DNA of 64,000 bases from Bryobacteraceae bacterium (GCA_026129905.1 JAHCHE010000008.1:186001-250000), one strand, 5' to 3'; counted from the stretch's first letter, positions 1-8,064 are shown. The notes: generated by a model not told the origin, from the letters alone. Translations and numbers: made by a program.

Positions 1-955
1 GATTCGGAATCGGATCGAACTTGTCGAACGTCTCCCGCCAGCCGGCGGCGAAGATGCGCAGCAGCAGCTCGTACTGCCTGGCGTCGTAATCGGCCGGCTT
101 GGGGAACGGCACGCGGTTGGCCGGAACCTGGGTGAGGCAGACGCGGAAGCAATAAGCCTGCACCTTGCGGTCGCCGTCGCCGTAGTTGCCGGGTGGCTCG
201 GCGCTGATGCGCGGCAGGATCCCGCTCGAGGGATCGCCGGGGACGACGTACGGTGAAATGGGCGTCTTGACGGCGCCGAAGTGGTGGCGGTGGTGCAGCA
301 CGCCGGTCTGAACGCCGTTCCACTTCTCGCCATAGGTCCGGGTGGATTCCCGCCCGACGTGGAAGTCGACGCCCGCGGCGGCCATCAGGTCGCCCTCGTA
401 CGTAGCGTCGATGAACATCCTCCCCGAGTACGTTTGGCCGTCGAGCGTCGTGATGGAGACGATGCGGCCGCCCTCCTTCTTGACGCCCTTCTCCCGGTCC
501 AGCCAGGCGTCGCGCACGACCGGGATCCCGGCCTCCTTGACCCACGCCTCGAAAACGCCCTCGGCGACGTGCGGCTCGAAGATCCACATCGCGCGGCCGG
601 TCTCGTCCATCGCCTCGGTGTCCTGACCTTTGTTGCCGTACTCCTCCCGCTTCTGCCAGCGCCAGGCCTCCGGCTTCTGGTAGTGCTGCCAGACACGGTG
701 GTAGAACTCGCGGGAAAGGCCGCCGATGACGGACTTGTCGCCCGAGTCGGTCCACCCCAGGCCGCCCGCGGAGAGGCCGCCGAGATGGCGCTCCGGGCAA
801 ACCATCACGACGGACTTGCCCATCCGCGCCGCCTGCACCGCCGCCGCGACGCCTCCCGACGCGCAGCCGTAGACGACGATATCCGCCCGCCGCGGCGCCG
901 CGCCGAAGACGACCGGGGCAGCGCAAAGCAGGAGTTGAAGAACCCGAAACCTCAT
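1..955 (-). CDS. FAD-dependent oxidoreductase, exported (3' end outside window)
   Basis: The reading frame opens at an ATG at 955 and runs off the left edge, so the C-terminus is missing. The first 20 or so residues form a hydrophobic signal peptide ending near AAP. A Rossmann-like FAD-binding start follows (ADIVVYGCASGGVAAAVQAA), then ERHLGGLSAGGLGWTDSG, which matches the PF12831 FAD-dependent oxidoreductase family often seen in Acidobacteriota and Planctomycetes. Later segments such as FIDATYEGDLMAAAGV are also typical of that family. The substrate cannot be read from sequence. It lies 43 bases downstream of the PQQ dehydrogenase on the same strand and is probably the third gene of that oxidative operon. 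Family call is fairly sure; function is inferred. Confidence 0.8.
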   Translation of the reverse strand, partial: MRFRVLQLLLCAAPVVFGAAPRRADIVVYGCASGGVAAAVQAARMGKSVVMVCPERHLGGLSAGGLGWTDSGDKSVIGGLSREFYHRVWQHYQKPEAWRWQKREEYGNKGQDTEAMDETGRAMWIFEPHVAEGVFEAWVKEAGIPVVRDAWLDREKGVKKEGGRIVSITTLDGQTYSGRMFIDATYEGDLMAAAGVDFHVGRESTRTYGEKWNGVQTGVLHHRHHFGAVKTPISPYVVPGDPSSGILPRISAEPPGNYGDGDRKVQAYCFRVCLTQVPANRVPFPKPADYDARQYELLLRIFAAGWRETFDKFDPIPN

Positions 956-998
956 ATGACCACCCACCACTGTACGCGATTGCGGCGGCGAGGCGATC

Positions 999-2612
999 TT
1001 ACTGCGCCGAGCGGATGACAGGCAGCGGGATGGGCGGCAGCGGCTCGAAGAGGCCGAAGGAGAAGATCGCGGTGGCCGAGGCGATGGCCACGTATTGCTT
1101 CCCGTTCACCGCGTAGGCGATCGGCGAGGCGGTGAGGCCTTCGCCCATCTGGAAGTGCCAGAGGTGCCGGCCGTCGCGGGCGTCGAGCGCCACCAGGTGG
1201 CCGTCGTCGTCACCGAAAAAGACGACGCCTCCGGCGGTGGAAACCGTGCCCGCCCACGATTCCGCGGGTCCCGTCATCGGATACTCCCAGACGCGTTTGC
1301 CGGTTCGGGGATCGATGGCGCGTACGAAGAACTGTCCCAGCTCGGAGGGCTTAGGGCCCGCGCCGCCGCCGGCGAAGTTCTTCATCGGTTCCGGCTTCTT
1401 GGCCGAACTGGTGAAGATGTCGCATTGCTCCAGCGTCACCACGTAGAGCAGGCCGGTGGCGGGATTGAAGGAGGGTGACATCCAGTTGGTTGCGCCGCGG
1501 ACGCCGGGACAGACGCGGTTGCCCGTCGGCGTCGGGTCCTTGCCCGGCGCGAGGATTGGCCGTCCCTTCGCGTCGATGCCCGTCGCCCAGTCGAGCTTGT
1601 CGACCAGCCTGGAGGCCGAGAGGAACTCGCCCGTCGTCCGGTCCAGGACGTAGAAGAAGCCGTTGCGGTTGGCGTGCAGCACCAGCTTGCGGGGCTTGCC
1701 CTCGTAGGGCAAATCGACCAGCACCGGCCATGCTTGCGCGTCCCAGTCGTGCGTGTCGTGCGGGGTGAACTGGAAGTACCATTTCCTTTCCCCCGTGTCG
1801 GGGTCGATGGCGAGCAGCGAGCAGGAGTAGAGATTGTCGCCCTTGCGGTCGCCGCCGTAGAAGTCGGGCCAGGGGTTGCCGGTCGTCCAATACAGGAGAT
1901 TCAGCTCCGGGTCATACGTGCCGGTGAGCCAGGTTCCGGCGCCGCCCCACTCGACGTAATCGCCCCAGGACTCGGCGCCGGGCTCGCCCTTTGCCGGAAC
2001 CGTGTAGAGCCGCCAGATCTCCTCGCCGGTCGCGGCGGACAGGGCCACCACATAGCCGCGCATCCCGCTGTCGCCGCCGGAGACGCCCACCACCACCTTA
2101 TCCTTCACCGCCAGCGGCGCCAGCGTCGCGTTCAGGCCGTCCTCCACATTGCCGTACTTTTTCTGCCAGAGAAGGCTGCCGTTGCGGCGGTCGAGCGCGA
2201 CCAGGTGGACGTCGCTGGTGACGAAGTAGACCGCGTCGCCGAGGATCGCCGCGCCGCGATTGACGTCCTGCTTCTTCGAGCGGGAGTCCTTGTATTCCCA
2301 AATTAGCCGCCCGGAGCGGGCGTCGAGGGCGCGGACCTCGTTGCTGTTGGTGATGTACATGACGCCGTCGTGGACGATCGGACTGGTTCGCAGACCATTG
2401 GCGCCCGGCACGTGATAGACCCATTTCGGAACGAGCCGGCCGGCGTTGTCGGGCGTGATCTCGGTGAGCGAGCTGTGGCGCTTGCCCGCATAGTCGCCCG
2501 CATAGGTCAGCCAGTTGTCGCCGGGACCTCGGAGGATATCGTCGTACCGGACCTGGGCCGGCAGCAGTCCGCCCGAGGCGGCCAGTAGCAGCATCGTTGT
2601 GAATCGGAACAC
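999..2612 (-). CDS. PQQ-dependent alcohol/sugar dehydrogenase (quinoprotein), periplasmic
   Basis: This 537-residue quinoprotein starts at a GTG behind a purine-rich GGAGAGAGAGAG site. Residues 1-20 form a signal peptide ending LLPAQ. The beta-propeller blades carry repeated W-docking motifs (for example ALDARSGRLIWEY near 95-107). The family N-terminal hallmark NWLTYAGDYAGKRHS is at about 33-47. The catalytic region reads TPHDTHDWDA, giving Asp289 and Asp291. The second Asp is the residue associated with lanthanide-using members. No adjacent Cys-Cys pair is present, and the fused cytochrome domain of some relatives is absent; a separate cytochrome c gene lies 18 bases upstream. It should oxidise an alcohol or sugar in the periplasm and pass electrons to that cytochrome. 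The substrate is unknown. Confidence 0.9.
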   Translation of the reverse strand: MFRFTTMLLLAASGGLLPAQVRYDDILRGPGDNWLTYAGDYAGKRHSSLTEITPDNAGRLVPKWVYHVPGANGLRTSPIVHDGVMYITNSNEVRALDARSGRLIWEYKDSRSKKQDVNRGAAILGDAVYFVTSDVHLVALDRRNGSLLWQKKYGNVEDGLNATLAPLAVKDKVVVGVSGGDSGMRGYVVALSAATGEEIWRLYTVPAKGEPGAESWGDYVEWGGAGTWLTGTYDPELNLLYWTTGNPWPDFYGGDRKGDNLYSCSLLAIDPDTGERKWYFQFTPHDTHDWDAQAWPVLVDLPYEGKPRKLVLHANRNGFFYVLDRTTGEFLSASRLVDKLDWATGIDAKGRPILAPGKDPTPTGNRVCPGVRGATNWMSPSFNPATGLLYVVTLEQCDIFTSSAKKPEPMKNFAGGGAGPKPSELGQFFVRAIDPRTGKRVWEYPMTGPAESWAGTVSTAGGVVFFGDDDGHLVALDARDGRHLWHFQMGEGLTASPIAYAVNGKQYVAIASATAIFSFGLFEPLPPIPLPVIRSAQ

Positions 2613-2630
2613 TTGCTCTCTCTCTCCGAA

Positions 2631-3437
2631 TTAGGGTTCTTTCGCGGCGGGCGGGAGCGGGCGGGCGCTTTGGCGCGACAGGTAGGCGATCACGTCCGTG
2701 AGTTCCCGCGGGCTCAGGCGCTGCTTGTAGTCGCCCGGCATCGGCGAGCGGCGGCTCAATTGCAGCTCGCGCAAGTCCGCCGTTTCGAGCAGATGGATCT
2801 TCCCCTGCTCGTCGACGATCTGCACCGCGTAATTGGTGTAATTCCGGGCTACTCCGGTAATGACCCGGCCGTCTTTGAGCACGGCCTTCGCTCCGCGATA
2901 GCCGCGGAAACCGTCAGCGTCCGGATCGACGATGGCTTCACGGATCTTGTCGACCGAGCGCTGCGCGCCGATGTTGCTGAGATCCGGACCCAGAAGACCT
3001 CCCCGGCCGAGGATGCGGTGACAGGCGCCGCACTCGCCCTTGCCCCAGAACACGGCTTCGCCGGCGGCAATATCGCCGGCCGGAGTGGTTTCGATGGCCG
3101 GGGCCGTCAGCGACCGGACGAAAGCGGCGATCTCCCAAAGCTGGTTGTCGGGCAGCCGCGTCGGCGGCATGTCCGCACCCGGTATCCCGTTCCGGATGGT
3201 TTGGAACAGGGCCTCTTCGTCGAGCGGATGCCAGGCGCCGCGCTCATGGAGGTTCGGACCGCGCCCGCCCTCGCCGGCGGGCCCGTGACAGGCGGCGCAC
3301 GACGTGGCGAAGCGCGCTTTCCCGGCGGCGATGGCCCTCGAGTCGCCGATGGCGGGGTGGCTTTTCTTCGGCTCGGATTTATCGGCATGCTGCGCCGCCA
3401 GGGGCAGCGCGAGGAACAGCAGCGCGGTACAACGCAT
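2631..3437 (-). CDS. Di-heme cytochrome c, periplasmic
   Basis: The protein has 268 residues, with a short signal peptide (hydrophobic residues about 4-15, LPLAAQ). Two class I cytochrome c domains follow, with heme-binding CxxCH motifs at 47-51 (CAACH) and 136-140 (CGACH). A likely axial Met lies in DMPPT near residue 90, and another in SPMPGDYKQRLS near the C-terminus. The second half matches the cytochrome domains found near PQQ dehydrogenases and heme proteins of Solibacter-like bacteria (KIREAIVDPDADG, VITGVARNYTN). It is the first gene of the operon and overlaps nothing; the PQQ dehydrogenase follows after 18 bases. Its likely job is electron acceptor for that enzyme. Confidence 0.9.
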   Translation of the reverse strand: MRCTALLFLALPLAAQHADKSEPKKSHPAIGDSRAIAAGKARFATSCAACHGPAGEGGRGPNLHERGAWHPLDEEALFQTIRNGIPGADMPPTRLPDNQLWEIAAFVRSLTAPAIETTPAGDIAAGEAVFWGKGECGACHRILGRGGLLGPDLSNIGAQRSVDKIREAIVDPDADGFRGYRGAKAVLKDGRVITGVARNYTNYAVQIVDEQGKIHLLETADLRELQLSRRSPMPGDYKQRLSPRELTDVIAYLSRQSARPLPPAAKEP

Positions 3438-3492
3438 GGTAAAGATGGTTCGATTCTGCCAGATTCGGAGGTCCGCCGGCGGGCGGGGATCG

Positions 3493-3717
3493 TCAGGTTT
3501 CGCCCTCCGAGCGCTCCATTTGCCGGCGGAGGCTCAACGGGCGCATGTCCGTCCAGACCTCCTCAATGTAGGCGAGGCAATCCTTCTTGAGACCTTCCTT
3601 GCCGGCGTCGCGCCACCCCGAGGGGACATCGCGGAAGGCGGGCCAGATGGAATATTGTTCCTCGTGGTTAACGACCACTTTGTAGATGGTTTCGTCGTCG
3701 CGCTCGTCAGCGGCCAT
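3493..3717 (-). CDS. MbtH-like protein (orphan)
   Basis: This 74-residue protein carries the complete MbtH signature: [10 protein letters not shown] at 17-26, GWRDAGK at 34-40, and WTDMRPLSL at 55-63. MbtH-like proteins bind and activate adenylation domains of nonribosomal peptide synthetases. No synthetase, adenylation domain, thioesterase or phosphopantetheinyl transferase occurs anywhere in this window, so the gene is an orphan here. It starts at an ATG at 3717 and is divergent from the DoxX-like gene. It could serve an NRPS elsewhere on the chromosome. The family call is strong because the motif is long and specific. Confidence 0.9.
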   Translation of the reverse strand: MAADERDDETIYKVVVNHEEQYSIWPAFRDVPSGWRDAGKEGLKKDCLAYIEEVWTDMRPLSLRRQMERSEGET

Positions 3718-3800
3718 GGTGTGCTTGCCGGCGAGATCAAGTATCCCACACCCGAGAGTCTACACGGTCGCCGGGGGAACCGGGCTGATACCCTTACCTT

Positions 3801-4274
3801 ATGACGGTGCTGGTGGTGCTGCTCGGCGCCTGGGGATTGTTCCGCGCTGCGGGCGCCTTCGGGGTCCGGGCGTGGAGCACGTGGCGCGATTCGGGCCGAT
3901 GGGCGCTGGCTGCGATGCTGATGTTGACGGCCTCGGCGCACTTCACCGCGATGCGGCACGACCTGGTCCGGATGGTCCCGGAATGGGTTCCGCAACCGGA
4001 GGCAGTTATCTATCTGACCGGGGTTCTCGAGATCGCGGCGGCTGTCGGGATCCTGGTGCGGAGCACACGAAGGATTGCCGGCCTGGGTTTGTGCGCCTTG
4101 CTGATCGCCATGTTCCCGGCAAACGTAAGAGCGGTCCAGGAAGGGTTGACCCTGGGGGGAAGTCCGCCCACGCCGTTGTGGCTTCGGGCGCCGATGCAGA
4201 TTGGGTTCATCTGGCTGGCGTGGTGGTCGACCCGGACGCGGCAATCGGACGGGGCGGGCTATCGAAAACGATAG
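3801..4274 (+). CDS. DoxX-like membrane protein
   Basis: This 157-residue integral membrane protein has about four hydrophobic segments: the N-terminus (VLVVLLGAWGLF), a second near 35-50, a third near 68-85 (YLTGVLEIAAAVGIL), and a fourth near 95-110. The order PEAVIYLTGVLEIAAA followed by LLIAMFPANVRA is characteristic of the DoxX/DUF4267-like group, whose exact role is mostly unknown. The start ATG at 3801 comes about 80 bases after the divergent MbtH-like gene, so the two may share a promoter region. No redox motif is evident. Family assignment is moderate to good; function is not predicted. Confidence 0.75.
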   Translation: MTVLVVLLGAWGLFRAAGAFGVRAWSTWRDSGRWALAAMLMLTASAHFTAMRHDLVRMVPEWVPQPEAVIYLTGVLEIAAAVGILVRSTRRIAGLGLCALLIAMFPANVRAVQEGLTLGGSPPTPLWLRAPMQIGFIWLAWWSTRTRQSDGAGYRKR

Positions 4275-4436
4275 TCTCGCCGATAAGCCGATTATCCGGA
4301 TGGATATCGATCTGGATGGACGAAAAGGCATTTCCGCCAGCGACCTCGTTGCGGTCACTCTATTCTCTGAACAACTTGCGGTGATTGGCCACCTATCGTT
4401 TCGGTTCGGCAGCGGAACTGCACTCAGGTTCAACGT

Positions 4437-4769
4437 ATGACGAGATCGCCTTCCCGCTCCGCCGGAGGAACCGTACCGATGCCCGCTCGCGAGGCGTACA
4501 CGCGAAGCCTCCAGGCCGCCGGCATCCACTTGGCCCCGCAGCAACCACGGCGCGGCGTTACTCGTGCTTCCGCCTTCGTCGTCGCCGCCTCCTGGTGCGG
4601 CTCGGCGGCGGCCGGCGCCGCCTTGGGCTGCCTGGTCACCGGCCATCCACCGTGGGAAGCGCTGAGCTGGTTTGGCCGGGGTTCGGCGGAGACCGGCGCC
4701 TTGCTGCTTACGGCAGCCACCCTGTTGCTTCACTGGCCGTTCAAGTGGGCCATCGAGCAGTGGTGGTAA
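4437..4769 (+). CDS. Small predicted membrane protein, unknown
   Basis: I do not recognise this 110-residue protein. After a basic, non-hydrophobic first 40 residues it has two hydrophobic stretches, roughly 44-67 (ASAFVVAASWCGSAAAG) and 86-103 (GALLLTAATLLLHWPF). An internal ATG at 4479 could be the true start, since no clear ribosome binding site precedes 4437. Its last 29 bases overlap the end of the convergent gene at 4741-5181. The preceding 160 bases show no strong terminator. Support is limited to frame length, hydrophobic pattern and lack of a better competing frame. Confidence 0.5.
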   Translation: MTRSPSRSAGGTVPMPAREAYTRSLQAAGIHLAPQQPRRGVTRASAFVVAASWCGSAAAGAALGCLVTGHPPWEALSWFGRGSAETGALLLTAATLLLHWPFKWAIEQWW

Positions 4770-5181
4770 GCACGGCTTCCGGGAGATGCCGGTAGAGGTG
4801 AACCGTAAGATACGGCGCGCCCGCCGGCGCGGGCTCCTGGTCGTCCTCGCCGTGGATGTTCTGAATCATGCTTCGGACGTGAACCAGCTCGGGCGGCAAG
4901 CGCCGTGATCGCAACGCCTCCCGCACTTCCGGGAGATGGCTCGAGAAGGCGGGAAATTCCACCAGCGTCGTGGAAACGACCTCTTCGCGACCGTCCGGAT
5001 AGACATAGCCGACGGCAGCGTGATGAAAGATCTGCGGATTCACCGGAAACGAGACCGAGGCCAGCGCATCGAGGAGTTCCTCGAGAAGGCGGGGCTCGAC
5101 ATGGATTCTGACGCTGACCAGCTCTCCCTCGCGCCCTGTCAGGCAGGGTAGCGCCGGAGCGACGCCTGGACCTACGCTCAT
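4741..5181 (-). CDS. Conserved-looking hypothetical protein behind a structured leader
   Basis: I chose the ATG at 5181 because GGGAGGAAGT sits directly before it; longer extensions run into the leader. The product has 146 residues, with no signal peptide or membrane segment. It has a regular alternation of hydrophobic and charged residues (LVSVRIHVEPRLLEELLDAL, then HHAAVGYVYPDGREEVVSTT), suggesting a compact alpha/beta protein. I cannot name the family. A 177-base leader containing two hairpins and a promoter-like pair lies upstream, which implies regulated expression. The 3' end overlaps the convergent small membrane gene by 29 bases. Confidence 0.65.
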   Translation of the reverse strand: MSVGPGVAPALPCLTGREGELVSVRIHVEPRLLEELLDALASVSFPVNPQIFHHAAVGYVYPDGREEVVSTTLVEFPAFSSHLPEVREALRSRRLPPELVHVRSMIQNIHGEDDQEPAPAGAPYLTVHLYRHLPEAVLTTTARWPT

Positions 5182-5358
5182 ACTTCCTCCCGCGTCCAAC
5201 GTGGACGCACGGCTTAGAGCGAACGGCCCATAAAAGCGAAAACCCCGGCGAAAGGCGCCAGGGCTAGCATCTACCGAAGCCGATTCGCCTTTAGCACTTT
5301 TTTTTACGTGGTTGCAAGTAGCCAAATCCGCCGGAGCGGAATCTAAATCACTCCACGT
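5182..5358 (-). promoter_or_regulatory. Structured 5' leader of the 4741-5181 gene
   Basis: Between a plausible promoter and the start codon lie about 177 bases of leader. On the minus strand it contains an A-rich tract (5309-5316), a GGCGAA...TTCG...TAGCC region (about 5261-5290), a strong hairpin at 5243-5263, then T-rich sequence and finally the ribosome binding site. The arrangement resembles an aptamer followed by an expression platform. It does not match any riboswitch family I know well. Confidence 0.4.
5231..5263 (-). terminator. Intrinsic-terminator-like hairpin in the leader
   Basis: On the minus strand, CCCTGGCG and CGCCGGGG pair over eight positions (one G-U) around a five-base CCTTT loop. 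TTTTCGCTTTT follows at once. Such a stem plus T-rich tail inside a leader, upstream of a good ribosome binding site, is what a premature terminator or attenuator looks like. The tail is interrupted by CGC, so efficiency may be partial. Confidence 0.45.
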
Positions 5359-5365
5359 CCTTTTT

Positions 5366-5394
5366 AGGATACCACTGGTCGGCGGTGGTTGCAA
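5366..5394 (-). promoter_or_regulatory. Sigma-70-like promoter for the structured leader
   Basis: On the minus strand TTGCAA is followed after exactly 17 bases by TATCCT. Both elements are close to the -35/-10 consensus. Transcription would begin near 5358, giving the 177-base leader. The promoter borders the transposon-like relic at 5410-5941. Confidence 0.45.
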
Positions 5395-5409
5395 TGGAAA
5401 TCGCGGGCG

Positions 5410-5941
5410 TGAGCGGCGATGAGCGGACGCGATGAGCGCCGTAGACTTGCACTTAAGTGAAGGCAAGTAACGGGTTGAGCCGGCTTTCCGAACTGGCCCT
5501 GCGCCAGCGCCGACAAGGGTTGGCGGCACAACTGCCGCCAGTCGCCGAGATCCTGCGCGGATCGCTGGTGGAGCGATTCCTCATCCCAGGCCGTCTGGGT
5601 GAACACGGCTCCGGCCCGATGCCGGGCGGCGCGCAAAGCCATTTCCACCGCCTCCAGGTCCGTCTGGGCAGTTTGCTTGCGCTCCGCGAAGACACGCGCC
5701 AACAGCGTAGTTAATTCGCGCGCGATCTCGACCTGGATCGCCGCGGCCGTTTTTTCTCCTCCGGCGTCAGCGTGTCCTCCAGCGGGCGCGCACGGCAAAT
5801 CTTCTCGCTGACCTCCAACAGATCTCGGCTTAATGCGCGGAACCGGTGGTACTCCCCAGTTTCGTTTTGGGTCTTACGCAGGGCCGCTGGAGTGGAAAAG
5901 GTTTCGGTGACAGTCTTGCCGCCGACCTTTCGAGGTTTCAA
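5410..5941 (-). pseudogene. Decayed transposase-like relic (ISKra4-like N-terminal region with small upstream protein)
   Basis: Two overlapping minus-strand frames look like pieces of one mobile element. The first (5941 to 5711) reads TVTETFSTPAALRK ... EYHRFRALSRDLLEVSEKIC ... TPEEKKRP, resembling the small DUF6788-type protein found with some insertion sequences. The second (within 5798 to about 5410) reads EIARELTTLLARVFAERKQT then DLEAVEMALRAARHRAGA. This resembles the N-terminus of ISKra4-family transposases before the reading frame falls apart. No catalytic domain remains. The recall of both families is from memory and not checked by search. Confidence 0.45.
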
Positions 5942-6092
5942 GCCACAAAAAAAGAAGCCGCTTTGGGCTCACCTTCATGTCGCGCACCGAATCGGCTCTT
6001 GCCTCCCAAGCCGGACTATGCGAGATTCATAGTGTTCAAGTCCTTGTCTAGCCAGGCCCGCGATTTCTCGCGCGCTCATCTTGGAGGAGTCT

Positions 6093-6845
6093 ATGTCGGC
6101 AATCCAATACTACGAAAAAACGACCGGCGTTCTGGCGCGGATACGCGCGACGCAGTTGGAACGGATCGAGCAGGCGGGTGAGGCGATCGCTTCGGCGATT
6201 GCGGCGGGGCGGCGCGTGTACCTGTTCGGGAGCGGCCACTCGGTGCTGCCGGTGCTCGATATTTTTCCGCGGTACGGCAGCTTTGTCGGATTCGTTCCGC
6301 TGTACGATCCGCGCCTGATGTGGTTCAACGTGGTGGGTCCGGGCGGAGCGCGCGAGCTGCTCTGGCTGGAGCGCACCGAAGGCTATGTCGAGGTTTTCCT
6401 GCAAAGCTATCCGCTGGCCAAGGGCGACGCGATGCTCGTGTTCTCGCACGGCGGCTTGAACGCGGCGCCGATCGAGGTGGCGCTGGCCGCGCGAGACAAG
6501 GGGCTCACCGTGGTTACCGTATCGTCGCACGCCAACGCGGCGGCGGCTAGGCCCACGCATTCCAGCGGGAAGAGGCTCTCCGACGTGGCCGACATCGCCA
6601 TCGACAACTGCGTGCCGCCGGAGGACGCGCTGGTGGATATCGGCCGGCCGGAGAACGTTGCGGCCGGGTCCACGGTGGCGGCGGTGTTCATCGCGATGTC
6701 GCTGGTGGCCGAGACGGGCGCGCGGCTGGCGGGCAAGGGTCATGCGCCGGTGACGTTCGTCTCGCCGAACGTGCCCGGCATCGAGAAGGATCACAATCAG
6801 CGGGTCTTCGAGATCTACGCGCAGAAGCTGTACGAGCGTGACTGA
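6093..6845 (+). CDS. SIS-domain (UPF0309-like) phosphosugar-binding protein
   Basis: The start is the ATG at 6093, seven bases after GGAGGA; an upstream TTG in frame lacks support. The 250-residue product has one SIS fold. The phosphosugar-binding GSGHS motif lies at about 46-50, followed by VLPVLDIFPRYG. A second loop carries FSHGGLNAAPIEVA and VSSHANAAAARPTH. These are characteristic of the UPF0309 group, which resembles sugar-phosphate isomerases. The MFS transporter gene starts eight bases before its stop codon, so transport and handling of one substrate are probably coupled. The sugar is unknown. Confidence 0.85.
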   Translation: MSAIQYYEKTTGVLARIRATQLERIEQAGEAIASAIAAGRRVYLFGSGHSVLPVLDIFPRYGSFVGFVPLYDPRLMWFNVVGPGGARELLWLERTEGYVEVFLQSYPLAKGDAMLVFSHGGLNAAPIEVALAARDKGLTVVTVSSHANAAAARPTHSSGKRLSDVADIAIDNCVPPEDALVDIGRPENVAAGSTVAAVFIAMSLVAETGARLAGKGHAPVTFVSPNVPGIEKDHNQRVFEIYAQKLYERD

Positions 6846-8064
6846 GGCGTCGCTGCGCCGCGGCCGCCTGGAAGCGCAGGCGTGCGCCGGCATGTTCCTG
6901 TTCGGGATCGTGATGGCGCTGTTGGGCGCGTGTCTGCCGCTGCTGGCGCGGCGCCTGGCGTTCGATCTGGCGCAGGCGGGCGACCTCTTCCTGGCGATGA
7001 ACGGCGCGATGCTGGCGGCGAGCATCGTCTCGGGTCCGCTGATGGACCGGAAAGGGACCAAGCCGCTGCTGGTGGCGGGCCCGTTCCTCGTTGCCGGCGC
7101 GCTGGCGCTGGTAGCGGGCGCGGGGAGCTACGCAGAACTCGCGGCGGCGCTCGCTCTGCTCGGTGCGGGCGGCGGCGCGATCAACGCGGGCGCCAACACG
7201 CTGATGGCCGACCTGTTCGACGAACCGCGCCGGAAGAACTCGGCCATGAACCGCCTGGGCATCTTCTTCGGATTCGGCGCGCTGCTGCTGCCATTCGGGA
7301 TCGGGGCGCTGATCGAGGCGGTCGGACTGGTTCCCCTGCTGGCCGGATGCGCGGCGCTGAGCGCGCTGGCGGGCGCAAGCAGCGCACCAACGACGTTTCC
7401 TCGAGCCAAGGCGCGCGAGACGCTGCCGTTTCGGCAACTACTGCGGCTGGCGCGATCGCCGCTGGTTCTTGCGTTCGGGCTCCTGCTGTTCTTCCAGTCC
7501 GGGAACGAGTTCATCCTGGGCGGCTACATCACCACGCTGCTGACGCGGGAACTCGGGGCGACGGTGGCGACGGCTTCGTACGTCCTCGCCGGGTATTGGG
7601 CGGCGCTGATGCTGGCGCGGGTACTGGCGAGCCGCTGGCTGCTCCGCGTGAGCGGCCACAAGTTCGTCCTGGCCTGCGCCGCGGGGGCGGCGGTCTTCTC
7701 TTGGTTGATGTCAGAGGCGCCGTCGAGAGGCATGGCGGCCGCGGCGACGGTGATGGCGGGCTTCTGCCTGGCGGGGATCTTCCCGACGGTGCTCGGCTTG
7801 GCGGGCGCCCAGTTCAAGGAGCGCACCGGGGCGGTGTTCGGCATCCTGTTCGCGATGGCGCTCACCGGGGGGATGACGCAGCCGTGGCTGGTGGGGCGAC
7901 TGGCGGAGAACTACGGCGTGCGAGCGGCGCTCAAGTGGCCGGCTGGCTGCTTCGCCGCGATTGTCCTATTAGAGCTTCTCGCCGCGCGGCTGGGCCGGGC
8001 AGCCGAGCCAGGCGGTTCACCGCCGAGTAAAACGCAGACAGGTCGCCGCCCGCGCGTTCGATGA
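6838..8064 (+). CDS. MFS transporter
   Basis: This 408-residue major facilitator starts at a GTG overlapping the stop of the SIS gene. About twelve hydrophobic segments are visible. The loop GPLMDRKGTKPLL after the second segment is a version of the MFS signature (G-x-x-x-D-R-x-G-x-x). Its position implies import or export of the substrate handled by the SIS protein, perhaps an amino sugar or sugar phosphate precursor; this is inference. The last 134 bases overlap the end of the convergent aminopeptidase gene, and the final 40 residues are arginine- and proline-rich and probably non-conserved. Confidence 0.85.
   Translation: MTEASLRRGRLEAQACAGMFLFGIVMALLGACLPLLARRLAFDLAQAGDLFLAMNGAMLAASIVSGPLMDRKGTKPLLVAGPFLVAGALALVAGAGSYAELAAALALLGAGGGAINAGANTLMADLFDEPRRKNSAMNRLGIFFGFGALLLPFGIGALIEAVGLVPLLAGCAALSALAGASSAPTTFPRAKARETLPFRQLLRLARSPLVLAFGLLLFFQSGNEFILGGYITTLLTRELGATVATASYVLAGYWAALMLARVLASRWLLRVSGHKFVLACAAGAAVFSWLMSEAPSRGMAAAATVMAGFCLAGIFPTVLGLAGAQFKERTGAVFGILFAMALTGGMTQPWLVGRLAENYGVRAALKWPAGCFAAIVLLELLAARLGRAAEPGGSPPSKTQTGRRPRVR

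Noticed and set aside
5264-5316. Possible cyclic-di-GMP (GEMM-type) riboswitch
   Set aside because: GGC...GAA...TAGCC spacing is only superficially similar; the GEMM core GGCAAACC and GACGCAAAGCC blocks are absent. I kept the element as an unknown structured leader.
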